From Myxococcus sp. RHSTA-1-4 (GTDB lineage: Bacteria > Myxococcota > Myxococcia > Myxococcales > Myxococcaceae), in contig NZ_JAIQDG010000037.1 of assembly GCF_020037125.1 (NCBI RefSeq), positions 44,472 to 108,471 on the forward strand: a DNA stretch of 64,000 nt, in the 5' to 3' direction. This document shows positions 25,908-34,355 of this stretch, one piece after another. The notes below the pieces were generated by a model, which was given only the letters and a program-made list of their open reading frames with translations, had not been told where the DNA came from and searched no databases. Numbering within the stretch: the stretch's first letter is position 1; the number at the start of each line of letters is the position of its first letter. The translations under genes and the position numbers were made by a program.

Positions 25908-26876
25908 ATGGCCTATCCCGTCCACCGTCCCCGCCGCCTCCGCCGTAACCCCGTCCTGCGCGACATGGTGCGTGAGACGCGCCTCGAGCCGGGCGACTTC
26001 ATCTACCCCCTGTTCGTCGTGGAAGGCCGGGACGTGCGCCGTCCCATCGCCTCCATGCCGGGCGTCTTCAACCTGTCCCTCGAGCACGCCGTGGCCGAGG
26101 CCCGGCAGGCCAAGGCCCTGGGCGTGCCCTCCGTCCTCCTGTTCGGAATCCCCAACCACAAGGACGCGCGTGGCTCCCAGGCCTACGCCCAGGACGGCAT
26201 CGTCCAGCGCGCCATCCGCGAAATCAAAGCGGCCGAGCCGGACCTCCAGGTCATCGCCGACGTGTGCCTCTGCGAGTACACGGACCACGGCCACTGCGGC
26301 ATCCTGGAGGAGGGCCACGTCGTCAACGACGCCACCCTGCCGCTCCTGTCCCAGATGGCCGTCACCTGCGCCCAGGCCGGCGCGGACATCATCGCCCCCT
26401 CGGACATGATGGACGGGCGCGTGGCCGCCATCCGCCGCGCCCTGGACGAGGTGCGCCTCACCGAGGTGCCCATCCTCTCCTACGCGGCCAAGTACGCCTC
26501 CGGCTTCTACGGCCCCTTCCGCGAGGCGGCCCAGAGCGCGCCCAGGTCCGGCGACCGCCGCGGCTACCAGATGGACCCCGGCAACGTGCGCGAGGCCCTC
26601 AAGGAGGTGGCGCTGGACGTGGAGGAGGGCGCGGACATGATCATGGTCAAGCCCGCCCTGGCCTACCTGGACATCATCCGCGCCGTGCGCGAGCGCTTCG
26701 AGCTGCCCGTCGTCAGCTACAACGTGTCCGGCGAGTACTCCATGCTCAAGGCCGCCGCCCAGCTCGGGTGGATTGACTACGAGCGGGTGATGCTGGAGAC
26801 GCTCACCTCCATCAAGCGCGCCGGCTCCGACCTCATCATCAGCTACCACGCCCTGGAGGCCGCGAAGCTCCTGTAG
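25908..26876 (+). CDS. hemB: Delta-aminolevulinic acid dehydratase (porphobilinogen synthase)
   Basis: 322 aa, full length. Joins two 5-aminolevulinate molecules to porphobilinogen in heme and tetrapyrrole synthesis. Schiff-base lysines are Lys195 (SYAAKYASGFYGPFR) and Lys248 (MIMVKPALAYLD). The cysteines Cys120, Cys122 and Cys130 (DVCLCEYTDHGHCG) mark the zinc-binding class rather than the magnesium-only one. Confidence 0.97.
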   Translation: MAYPVHRPRRLRRNPVLRDMVRETRLEPGDFIYPLFVVEGRDVRRPIASMPGVFNLSLEHAVAEARQAKALGVPSVLLFGIPNHKDARGSQAYAQDGIVQRAIREIKAAEPDLQVIADVCLCEYTDHGHCGILEEGHVVNDATLPLLSQMAVTCAQAGADIIAPSDMMDGRVAAIRRALDEVRLTEVPILSYAAKYASGFYGPFREAAQSAPRSGDRRGYQMDPGNVREALKEVALDVEEGADMIMVKPALAYLDIIRAVRERFELPVVSYNVSGEYSMLKAAAQLGWIDYERVMLETLTSIKRAGSDLIISYHALEAAKLL

Positions 26877-26951
26877 GCAACAGCCGGACCCACGTCGCGC
26901 GGCTTGCCGCTTGATCCGCCGCGCGCGTTGCGTCCAAATGAACCACGCACG

Positions 26952-27461
26952 ATGCCCACCAAGAAGAAGCGGCCCGCCCGCAAGTCCGAGAAGCCCCCGC
27001 CCCAACGCCGGCGCCGGGCTGGCCAGCGCCCCGGAAGCGGGCGCTCCGCGGTGGTCCGTACCCCCGGACCGTTGCAGTACAAAGTGGTGGAGCTCTCCAC
27101 GGTGGACGAGGGCACCCTGGAGCGGACCCTCAACGAGTGGACCGCGAAGGGCTGGAACCTGGACGGCGTGCAGTTCGCCATGCGCGAGGCGTCCAAGCGC
27201 CCGGCCATGGCCTTCGTCTTCTTCACCCGCGAGGGTGCCCCGGCCGAGCATGACGAGGACGCCGCGCGCGAGCGGCTCCTGCGTTTGTCGGACACGGGCA
27301 GCCCCACCGCGGCGCTGGCCGCCGGCAAGGTGCAAGAGCATGCCGCCTGGTCCGTACCGCAAATGCACCCGCTGAGTGCCCACGAGCGCCTGGCCCGGCT
27401 GGCGGGACTCGACGAGCCGGAGCCGCCCGAGGAGGGCCTCACATTGGAGCCCGAGGAGTGA
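26952..27461 (+). CDS. DUF4177-like small protein
   Basis: 169 aa. A basic, probably disordered N-terminus (KKKRPARKSEKPPPQRRRR) precedes a segment (LQYKVVELSTVDEGTLERTL, NEWTAKGWNLDGVQFA, about 38-75) that resembles DUF4177. The C-terminal 80 residues are acidic. ATG 26952 is used; an upstream in-frame start at 26904 is not supported by a ribosome site. It overlaps the RDD gene by 4 bases. Confidence 0.65.
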   Translation: MPTKKKRPARKSEKPPPQRRRRAGQRPGSGRSAVVRTPGPLQYKVVELSTVDEGTLERTLNEWTAKGWNLDGVQFAMREASKRPAMAFVFFTREGAPAEHDEDAARERLLRLSDTGSPTAALAAGKVQEHAAWSVPQMHPLSAHERLARLAGLDEPEPPEEGLTLEPEE

Positions 27462-28099
27462 GCACTGACCGCGAACGTGTCTTCATGACGGACAGCCGCG
27501 GCGGCAGCCGGGTGTTGCGGCTGGTGGCGGATGACTCGGAGCCCGGCTCTCCGTACCCGAAGGCGTCGCTCTGGCTGCGCATGGGCGCCCGCGTGGTGGA
27601 CGTGGCGGTGGCCTGGGGCCTCTACGTCGTCTGCGGCGCGGCCGGCATGGTGGTGGCGCTGCTCTTCCTGCTGCTGGCGGACGGGATGCTCCAGGGCCAG
27701 AGCGTGGGCAAGCGCATCTTCGGCGTGAAGGTGATGCACCTGCCCACGCGCTCCGCCGCGCGCCACCGGGACAGCACCCTGCGCAATGCGCCGCTCGCCC
27801 TCGTCGTCCTCTTGGGAATGATGCCGGCGCCGCTGGGGAACGTGGCCTTCGTGGCGGGGCTGTTCGTCATCGGCGGGGTGGAGGCGTGGCGCGTGGTGAG
27901 GGATCCGCTCGGCTGGCGGCTTGGTGACACCTGGGCCCAGACGCAGGTGGTCGACGGGAAGGTTGTCGCGGGCGCAACCGTTGCAGCCCGCACGCCGGTG
28001 GCGCATCAGCGGGCACCGGGAAGAATCATGTCCGCGGCGAAGGTGCGCCGCGGTCGCTCGCTCAAGAAGAGAAAGGGGCAACCGTGCGCATCGCGCTGA
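27458..28099 (+). CDS. RDD family membrane protein
   Basis: 213 aa from a GTG that overlaps the previous stop; ATG 27485 is the alternative. The RDD features are the motif ASLWLRMGARVVDVAVAWGL, then QGQSVGKRIFGVKVM, then a further hydrophobic pair. Three to four membrane segments lie at about residues 50-75, 105-135. The C-terminus is basic. Its end overlaps the start of the ATP-grasp gene by 16 bases, a tight coupling. Confidence 0.8.
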   Translation: MSTDRERVFMTDSRGGSRVLRLVADDSEPGSPYPKASLWLRMGARVVDVAVAWGLYVVCGAAGMVVALLFLLLADGMLQGQSVGKRIFGVKVMHLPTRSAARHRDSTLRNAPLALVVLLGMMPAPLGNVAFVAGLFVIGGVEAWRVVRDPLGWRLGDTWAQTQVVDGKVVAGATVAARTPVAHQRAPGRIMSAAKVRRGRSLKKRKGQPCASR

Positions 28100-30291
28100 C
28101 CCACAACCTCAGGCTGTCCGATTCGGAAGAAGAAGCGGAGTTCGACACCCAGGAGACGGTCAACGCACTGGCCGCGGCGATCGAACGGCTCGGGCACCGT
28201 TTGGAGCGCTTCGAGGTGAGCGGTCCCGCCTCGCGCACCGTGGCGCGGCTGGAGGCGTACAGCCCGGACCTCATCTTCAACACCGCCGAGGGGCGCCGCG
28301 GCCGCTTCCGCGAGGCCTTCTACCCGGCCCTCTTCGACGAGCTGGGCTTCCCGTACACGGGCTCGGACGCGTACGCGCTGGCGGTGACGCTGGACAAGCA
28401 GCTCACCAAGCTGGTGCTCTCCAAGCAGGGCATCCGCACCCCGGGCTGGCAGTACGTGGAGAAGCTCAGCGAGCTGACCGCGGAGAACCTGCGCTTCCCC
28501 GTCATCGTGAAGCCCAACTTCGAGGGCTCCTCCAAGGGCATCACCCAGGACTCCATCGCGGAGACGCTGGACGAGGTGCGCGTCAAGGTGGCCGCCGCGC
28601 TGGAGAAGTACCCCGCCGGCGTGCTGGTGGAGGAGTTCATCACCGGAAGGGACCTGACGGTGCCCTTCCTGGCCGCGGTGGACAATGACTACGACGGCGT
28701 GCTCACGCCGGTGGAGTACGTGGTGGACCCGGCCGTCACGTCGGGGCGCAAGTACGCCATCTACGACTACGAGCTGAAGACGAAGAAGGAGAACGCCGTC
28801 AGCGTGCGCGCTCCGGCGCAGGTCTCCGCCCGCGTGGCGGAGGACGTCCGGAAGATGGCGCAGAAGGCCTTCCAGGCGCTCGACTGCCGTGACTTGGGCC
28901 GCATCGACTTCCGGCTCAGTGACGCGGGCGTGCCGTACTTCCTCGAAATCAACGCGCTGCCCAGCCTGGAGCCGGGCGCGGGCATCTACGCCTCCGCGGA
29001 GCTGGACGGACTGCACTTCGACGGCGTCATCAACTCCATCATCCAGAGCGCGGCGAAGCGCTACAAAATCAAGGACGGCAAGCGCCAGGGCAAGCCGACG
29101 CGCAAGACGGGCCCGCTGCGCGTGGGCTTCACCTACAACGTCAAGCGCGTGAAGCCCATGGCCAACGCCGAGGCGGTGGAGGACAGCGAGGCCGAGTACG
29201 ACTCGCCCAACACGCTGCAGGCCATCCGCGAGGCCATTGCGTCCTGGGGCCACGAGGTCATCGACCTGGAGGCCACGGCGGAGCTGCCCACCGTGCTGGC
29301 CAGCACGCCGCTGGACATCGTCTTCAACATCGCCGAGGGCTTCAAGGGCCGCAACCGCGAGAGCCAGGTGCCGGCCATGCTGGAGCTGCTGGACATCCCG
29401 TACACGGGCTCCGACCCGGCGACGCTGTCGATTGCGTTGGACAAGGCGCTGGCGAAGAAGATTGTCCGGCAGGCCGGCATCCTCACGCCCAACTTCCAGC
29501 TCATGGCCACGGGCAAGGAGCGCCTCAACAAGGAGTTCACCAGCTTCCCGCTCATCGTGAAGCCGGTGGCGGAGGGCAGCTCCAAGGGCGTCGTCACCAA
29601 GAGCGTCTGCCACAGCGAGGCGGAGCTGCGCGAGGTGGTGCGCGAAATCGCGAGCAAGTACCAGCAGCCCGCGCTCATCGAGGAGTACATCGGCGGGCGT
29701 GAGTTCACCGTGGGCCTGCTGGGCGAGCGCCGCCCGCGCGTGCTGCCGCCGATGGAGATCGTCTTCCTCGACAAGGAGGAGAAGAACCCCGTCTACAGCT
29801 TCCAGCACAAGCTCGACTGGACGGACCGCATCCGCTACGACGCGCCGGCGAAGCTGGAGCCCGCGCTGCTGGAGCGGCTGCGGACGGCGGCGCGCAACTC
29901 GTTCATGGCGCTGGGGTGCCGCGACGTGGCGCGCATCGACTTCCGCATGGACGACAAGGGCCGCATCTACTTCATCGAGTGCAACCCGCTGCCGGGCCTG
30001 ACGCCGGGCTGGAGCGACCTGGTCCTCATCGCGCAGGGCGCGGGCATGGACTACCGGACGCTCATCGGCGAAATCATGGCCCCCGCCATCCGCCGCTACA
30101 AGGAGCGCGAGGCGCGGCGCGCGGCCAGCGAGCATGCCTCGGCGGTGCTGCGCAAGGGCGGAAGCCTGGACGAGCACGGTGCCCCGGTCGCCGCGACGGC
30201 CACGGCTCCCGCGGCTCCGGGGGCCAGCAGCGCCGGCAATGGCTCGGGCTCGCATGGCGAGGCGCCTCCGCGCATGGAAGCGAAGGCCTGA
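28084..30291 (+). CDS. Double ATP-grasp ligase, two D-Ala-D-Ala-ligase-like modules
   Basis: 735 aa made of two homologous halves. Half 1 (about 1-330) has FNTAEGRRGRFREAFYPALF, FPYTGSDAYAL, KPNFEGSSKGI and FLEINALPSLEPGAGIY. Half 2 (about 345-690) has FNIAEGFKGRNRESQVPAML, IPYTGSDPATL, KPVAEGSSKGV and FIECNPLPGLTPGW. Both keep the nucleotide-binding Lys, the EGSSKG loop and the acidic-Asn metal ligands, so both may be active. The C-terminal 45 residues are Ala/Gly/Ser-rich. GTG 28084 is the start. Such ligases join a carboxylate to an amine; the substrate is unknown. Confidence 0.85.
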   Translation: MRIALTHNLRLSDSEEEAEFDTQETVNALAAAIERLGHRLERFEVSGPASRTVARLEAYSPDLIFNTAEGRRGRFREAFYPALFDELGFPYTGSDAYALAVTLDKQLTKLVLSKQGIRTPGWQYVEKLSELTAENLRFPVIVKPNFEGSSKGITQDSIAETLDEVRVKVAAALEKYPAGVLVEEFITGRDLTVPFLAAVDNDYDGVLTPVEYVVDPAVTSGRKYAIYDYELKTKKENAVSVRAPAQVSARVAEDVRKMAQKAFQALDCRDLGRIDFRLSDAGVPYFLEINALPSLEPGAGIYASAELDGLHFDGVINSIIQSAAKRYKIKDGKRQGKPTRKTGPLRVGFTYNVKRVKPMANAEAVEDSEAEYDSPNTLQAIREAIASWGHEVIDLEATAELPTVLASTPLDIVFNIAEGFKGRNRESQVPAMLELLDIPYTGSDPATLSIALDKALAKKIVRQAGILTPNFQLMATGKERLNKEFTSFPLIVKPVAEGSSKGVVTKSVCHSEAELREVVREIASKYQQPALIEEYIGGREFTVGLLGERRPRVLPPMEIVFLDKEEKNPVYSFQHKLDWTDRIRYDAPAKLEPALLERLRTAARNSFMALGCRDVARIDFRMDDKGRIYFIECNPLPGLTPGWSDLVLIAQGAGMDYRTLIGEIMAPAIRRYKEREARRAASEHASAVLRKGGSLDEHGAPVAATATAPAAPGASSAGNGSGSHGEAPPRMEAKA

Positions 30292-30345
30292 CCCGGGGAG
30301 CATGTCCGGGCGGTTCGAACCCCATGCGTCCGGCGCGCCGCGGCG

Positions 30346-31359
30346 TCAGTGCACGCCGCGGCGTACGTCGCTCGGGGTCGCTCCCGTCCAGCGGCGGAAG
30401 GCCCGGTGGAAGGGGCTCGGCTCCGAGTAGCCGAGCAGGTACGCCACCTCCGAGATGGCGATCTTCGGGTCGGCGAGGTAGCGCAGCGAGAGCTCGTGGC
30501 GCAGCCTGTCCAGCAACTCGTCGAAAGTCACACCTTCCTGGGTGAGCCGCCGCTGCAGGCTCCGCTCGCTCATCTTCAGGCGCGCCGCCATGCTCTTGAG
30601 CGTCGCCTCTCCGCCTCCCTGGGCGAGCGCCGTGGTCAGGAGCTGGCGCACGCGCTCCGCATGGGACGCCACGGGCTCTGGACGCGCGGCGAGCAGGGCC
30701 TGGGCCTGACGCTCGACGATACGGGAGAGCGCGGGGTCCGCCGCGAGCACGGGCCGCTCGAGCATCATCCGGTCCCACTCGATCGCGTTCACGGCGGTGG
30801 AGAAGCGTGGCTCGACGCCGAACAGGCGCAGGTGCTCCGTGAGGGAGGCGGGCCTCGCGTGCCGGAACTCCACGGCGGATGGCGCCAGCCGCGTGCCGGT
30901 GATTTGTGAGCCGATGATGACGTGCGACGCGAGGGTGAACTCCGCCGCGTGACGGCTCTGGCCGACGCCGCCACGGAGGGTGTGCTCCACCCGCGTCCGG
31001 TCGCCCTGGTCGTGCAGCGTGAAGACCGCGGCGTCGTGCTCCAGGCGGTTGTAGCGCGCCAGCCTCTCGAGTGCCTGGCGCAGGGTCGGCGCCGTCCGCA
31101 CGGCATAGTCGAGCACGTCGAAGGCACCGGGCTTCAGCAGCTCCGCGGCGTGCAGCCCGAAGGCGTCGTCGCCGCTCAGCCGCGCGGCCTCGTCCCAGAG
31201 CGCTCCTTCGAGCGAGAGCGGGATGCGCGCGTCCGGGTCCTCCGCGCTCGCCGCGTCGAAGCCCGTCGCGCGTTGGAGGACGCGTGGGTCGACGCCCCTG
31301 GACGCCGCGGCGTGGACGATCATCGCCCCGATACGGGCGGACACCTCGATCTGCACCAT
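30346..31359 (-). CDS. AraC-family transcriptional regulator
   Basis: 337 aa. The N-terminal 190 residues match the arabinose-binding-like effector domain of OruR/ArgR-type AraC proteins (PLSLEGALWDEAARLSGDDA, FGLHAAELLKPGAFDVLDYA). The C-terminal pair of helix-turn-helices spans about 235-335 (MAARLKMSERSLQRRLTQEG, SEVAYLLGYSEPSPFHRAFR). It is divergent from the gene at 31495 with 135 bases between starts and may control it. Confidence 0.88.
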   Translation of the reverse strand: MVQIEVSARIGAMIVHAAASRGVDPRVLQRATGFDAASAEDPDARIPLSLEGALWDEAARLSGDDAFGLHAAELLKPGAFDVLDYAVRTAPTLRQALERLARYNRLEHDAAVFTLHDQGDRTRVEHTLRGGVGQSRHAAEFTLASHVIIGSQITGTRLAPSAVEFRHARPASLTEHLRLFGVEPRFSTAVNAIEWDRMMLERPVLAADPALSRIVERQAQALLAARPEPVASHAERVRQLLTTALAQGGGEATLKSMAARLKMSERSLQRRLTQEGVTFDELLDRLRHELSLRYLADPKIAISEVAYLLGYSEPSPFHRAFRRWTGATPSDVRRGVH

Positions 31360-31494
31360 GTGGGTGAATCTACGTCCCGGCGCTGGAAGAGGGCACCTCC
31401 CGCTGTCGCCCCAGGTCAGTCGATGCGGCGTCTCGCGTCATCGCCGCCGGGCGGCGGGGCGGACAGATTGGGTCGCGCAAGGAGACACGAACCC

Positions 31495-32082
31495 ATGAAC
31501 AGGCCTTCCCGCCTCGCCGCCGTTCCCGCCTTCCTCTCGCTTCTGCTGACTGCGTCCTCCGCCCTGGCGGAGCAGGCCCCCGTCGCGAACCTCCAGCCCG
31601 TGTCCGAGGCGTTCCACGCGGACGCCGAGGTGGACCCCACGGCGTATGTCTTCGGGGGCTACTCGGTCCACGTGGGGCTGGGCTACCGCAACCTGCGCCT
31701 GGACGTGGGGGCCTTCGCCATCGATGTGCCCGACTTCGTGCATGGCAATGACGGCTTCGACGCCTCGATGAATGGCTTCGGGCTCAAGCTGCACTACTTC
31801 CCCTTCGCCGAGCAGCGGGGAGCCTTCGTCGGCGTGGACGCCGGGCTGGTGCGCATCCTGGTGCGGCGGGAGGGGACATCGCTCGCCTCCCAGCAGACCC
31901 AGCTCAGCACCGGCGTCCACGCGGGGTACCGGTTCCTGCTGCCGGCCAACCTCTACGTCACTCCGTGGATTGGCGTCAGCCGTGGCTTCAACGTGCGCGA
32001 CGTGACGCTGGGGGACGCGACGTTCGACTCGAACCCGGTGACCGTCTTCCCCGCCGTGCACCTGGGCTACCGCTTCCGCTGA
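31495..32082 (+). CDS. Outer-membrane beta-barrel-like protein
   Basis: 195 aa. A signal peptide is clear (MNRPSRLAAVPAFLSLLLTASSALA, cleaved at about residue 26). The mature part alternates polar and hydrophobic residues in strands (YSVHVGLGYRNLRLDVGAFA, HAGYRFLLPANLYVTPWIGV) and ends in aromatic LGYRFR, a typical outer-membrane C-terminus. ATG 31495 with AAGGAG 10 bases upstream. Function unknown. Confidence 0.75.
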   Translation: MNRPSRLAAVPAFLSLLLTASSALAEQAPVANLQPVSEAFHADAEVDPTAYVFGGYSVHVGLGYRNLRLDVGAFAIDVPDFVHGNDGFDASMNGFGLKLHYFPFAEQRGAFVGVDAGLVRILVRREGTSLASQQTQLSTGVHAGYRFLLPANLYVTPWIGVSRGFNVRDVTLGDATFDSNPVTVFPAVHLGYRFR

Positions 32083-32233
32083 CGGACAGCACCGCGTCCC
32101 GCTCCGTGCCTGCCCTCCTGGCGGCCGGGATGGGGCGCCGTCCCATCAAATGGGCCGGCGGGGCGCAGGCTCGCCGCCACGGCGTGCGCGGAGTGGTTGA
32201 CGGTGGGGGTTGGTCGGTTAGTGTCGGCCACCT

Positions 32234-33571
32234 ATGGTGCAAATCCCCGAGTACACCGGGCCCCGGATGCGCGCTCGCGACCTGGGCCTGCCGCTGGGGC
32301 GCTTCAAGCCCGGGAAGTTCAACGCCATCACCGACGTGGAAGGGGTTCTCGTCGGCCATAGCACCATCATCCAGGGCGAAGGCCCGCTGCGGCCCGGCCA
32401 TGGCCCGGTACGCACCGGCGTGACGGCCATCCTCCCCAACAACGGCAACATCTTCATGGAGCGCATGAACGGCGGCGGCTTCGTGCTCAACGGCGCGGGC
32501 GAGGTCTCCGGCATGACGCAGCTCATGGAGTGGGGGCTCATCGAGACGCCCATCCTCCTCACCAACACCATGGCGGTGGGCGCGGTGTCGGACGGCGTGG
32601 CCCGCCACCTGGTGGAGCGCTACCCCGGCATTGGCGACGAGCACGACGTCATCATCCCCGTGGTGGGGGAGTGCGACGACTCGTGGCTCAACGACATCTC
32701 CGGCCGGCATGTGCGCGAGGAGCATGTCCAGGAGGCCATCCGCAACGCCACCAGCGGCCCGGTGGCCGAGGGGAACGTGGGCGGCGGCACCGGCATGGTG
32801 ACGTGCGACTTCAAGGGCGGCATCGGCACGTCCTCCCGCAAGCTGCCGGAGGTGCTGGGCGGCTACACGCTGGGCGTGCTGGTGATGTCCAACTTCGGGA
32901 AGATGCACAACCTGCGGGTGGGCGGCCTGCCGGTGGGCGAGGTGCTGGCGGAGAAGTTCAAGGGCACGCCCAAGCGCGGCCAGACGTACGGCTCCATCAT
33001 CGCCGTGGTGGCCACGGACGCGCCGCTCCTGAGCCATCAGATCAACCGCCTGTGCAAGCGCGTGGCGCTGGGCATCGGCCGGGTGGGCAGCTACGCGGCG
33101 CACGGCTCGGGCGAAATCGTGGTCGGCTTCTCCACCGCGAACATCATTCCCCGGCGCACGCAGAAGATGGTCTACAAGCTGAAGATCCTCCTGGATCAGC
33201 GGCTGGACCCCCTCTACGAGGCGGTGATGGAGGCCACCGAGGAGGCCATCCTCAACGCCATGTGCATGGCCACGTCCATGACGGGGGTGAACGGAAACCA
33301 CTGCCCGGCACTGCCCCTGGACGAGGTCCGCCGCTTCCTGGACGCCTACAAGCCCATCTTCGCCTCGGTGAAGAAGCGTCCCCAGCAGACCAGCGCCCCC
33401 GCCTCCCGCGAGCGGCCCAGCGACGAGGACCGGGAGGGGGAGGTGACGGTGTCCGCCGCCCGACCGACCGAGGTCCGGGGGGCCGAGGGCATTCCGTATC
33501 CCACCCGGCCTGCCCCGGACGACTCTCCGGAGGGATCCTCTTCCGGGAGCCCGGCGGGTTCTGATAGTTAA
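32234..33571 (+). CDS. P1 family peptidase (DmpA/BapA-type, S58)
   Basis: 445 aa. The family is made as a precursor that cleaves itself at a Gly-Ser bond, freeing the catalytic N-terminal Ser of the beta chain. Here the bond is Gly253-Ser254 in TYGSIIAVVATDAPLL. Other hallmarks: FNAITDVEGVLVGHSTI, GGTGMVTCDFKGGIGTSSR and YTLGVLVMSNFGKMHNL. It should act as an aminopeptidase. The last 60 residues are a Ser/Pro/Glu-rich tail not usual in the family. No signal peptide is seen. Confidence 0.9.
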   Translation: MVQIPEYTGPRMRARDLGLPLGRFKPGKFNAITDVEGVLVGHSTIIQGEGPLRPGHGPVRTGVTAILPNNGNIFMERMNGGGFVLNGAGEVSGMTQLMEWGLIETPILLTNTMAVGAVSDGVARHLVERYPGIGDEHDVIIPVVGECDDSWLNDISGRHVREEHVQEAIRNATSGPVAEGNVGGGTGMVTCDFKGGIGTSSRKLPEVLGGYTLGVLVMSNFGKMHNLRVGGLPVGEVLAEKFKGTPKRGQTYGSIIAVVATDAPLLSHQINRLCKRVALGIGRVGSYAAHGSGEIVVGFSTANIIPRRTQKMVYKLKILLDQRLDPLYEAVMEATEEAILNAMCMATSMTGVNGNHCPALPLDEVRRFLDAYKPIFASVKKRPQQTSAPASRERPSDEDREGEVTVSAARPTEVRGAEGIPYPTRPAPDDSPEGSSSGSPAGSDS

Positions 33572-33616
33572 GCTCGTCTTTTCACGTCTCCCTACACGGG
33601 AGCACAGGAGTCAACG

Positions 33617-33733
33617 ATGGCCCGCAGCAAGAGCAAGCACCGCCGCGTGCAGATGAAGATCAAGCAGGCGTGGAAGAAGCGCGCGAAGAAGAACAAGGCC
33701 GAGGCCAAGGCGGCCGCCGAGAAGAAGAAGTAG
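33617..33733 (+). CDS. Very basic 38-residue protein
   Basis: 38 aa: an ATG with AGGAG 6 bases upstream opens MARSKSKHRRVQMKIKQAWK and ends AEKKK. Sixteen residues are Lys or Arg (20 with His and the like excluded), no hydrophobic segment. It lies 45 bases after the P1 peptidase stop on the same strand. Size and charge suggest nucleic-acid or ribosome binding, which is inference only. A small hairpin (CTCCC/GGGAG at 33588-33602) precedes the ribosome site. Confidence 0.7.
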   Translation: MARSKSKHRRVQMKIKQAWKKRAKKNKAEAKAAAEKKK

Positions 33734-33762
33734 CAATCCCCGCCCTCGAGCGGCCCGAAGGA

Positions 33763-34254
33763 CTACTCCCGGGTCGCCGAGAACGGGTTCACGACGTTGC
33801 AGCGCTGGGGCCCGTTCGGCCCGGCGCGCGTGAAGTTTCCGGTGTAGGTCCCCGTCAGCAGCGCCGTCCCACCATCCGCGACGGGGGGCAGGAAGCGGCC
33901 CGCCAGGCTCAGCGTCTGCGTGACGCCCCCATCCGGGGTGCCGGCGGCATTGCCCGACAGACTGAAGGTGCCCTGGGCGGAGACGGTGCCTCGCAGGGGC
34001 ACGGACTCCAGCGTGCCGGTGAGGGTGGCCTCCGTGCGGGTGATGTCCAGCGGCTCGCCCCGGGGCAGGTCCACGCCGAGCTGGGAGCACTCGCTCGGCA
34101 CGCCCGCATCCCCGAAGTCCATCCGGTAGCGGCCCTCCAGCGCCGGGCAGTCCGTGCACGGGGCGGCGCCGTCCCCACACGCCGTCAGGGCGGTGAGGGT
34201 GAACACTCCCGTGAGCAGCGCGGCGCCCAGGGGGGAGAAACGTCCAGAAGTCAT
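33763..34254 (-). CDS. Lipoprotein of unknown function
   Basis: 163 aa. ATG 34254 has AGAGGAG about 5 bases upstream and opens a lipoprotein signal (LLTGVFTLTALTAC, lipidated Cys at about residue 23). The mature protein begins with a Cys-rich bit (CTDCPALEGRYRMDF) and looks all-beta (TLTGTLESVPLRGTVSAQGT, LSLAGRFLPPVADGG), like other small myxobacterial lipoproteins. An upstream in-frame start at 34368 gives a Pro/His-rich extension unlike coding sequence. Confidence 0.78.
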   Translation of the reverse strand: MTSGRFSPLGAALLTGVFTLTALTACGDGAAPCTDCPALEGRYRMDFGDAGVPSECSQLGVDLPRGEPLDITRTEATLTGTLESVPLRGTVSAQGTFSLSGNAAGTPDGGVTQTLSLAGRFLPPVADGGTALLTGTYTGNFTRAGPNGPQRCNVVNPFSATRE

Positions 34255-34355
34255 GGTTGCTCCTCTGCGTGGTTGAACCCGGACTTCCCGGAGGGAAGGG
34301 CGGTTCCTAGGTTGGGGGTGGTCGGTGGGCTCGTGGGGCGGCGTGGGGTGGGGCT

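Noticed and set aside
24441..27383. A 980-codon frame ending in the ABC ATPase
   Set aside because: Only the last 313 codons look like protein. The upstream part is antisense to hemB and the small coiled-coil gene.
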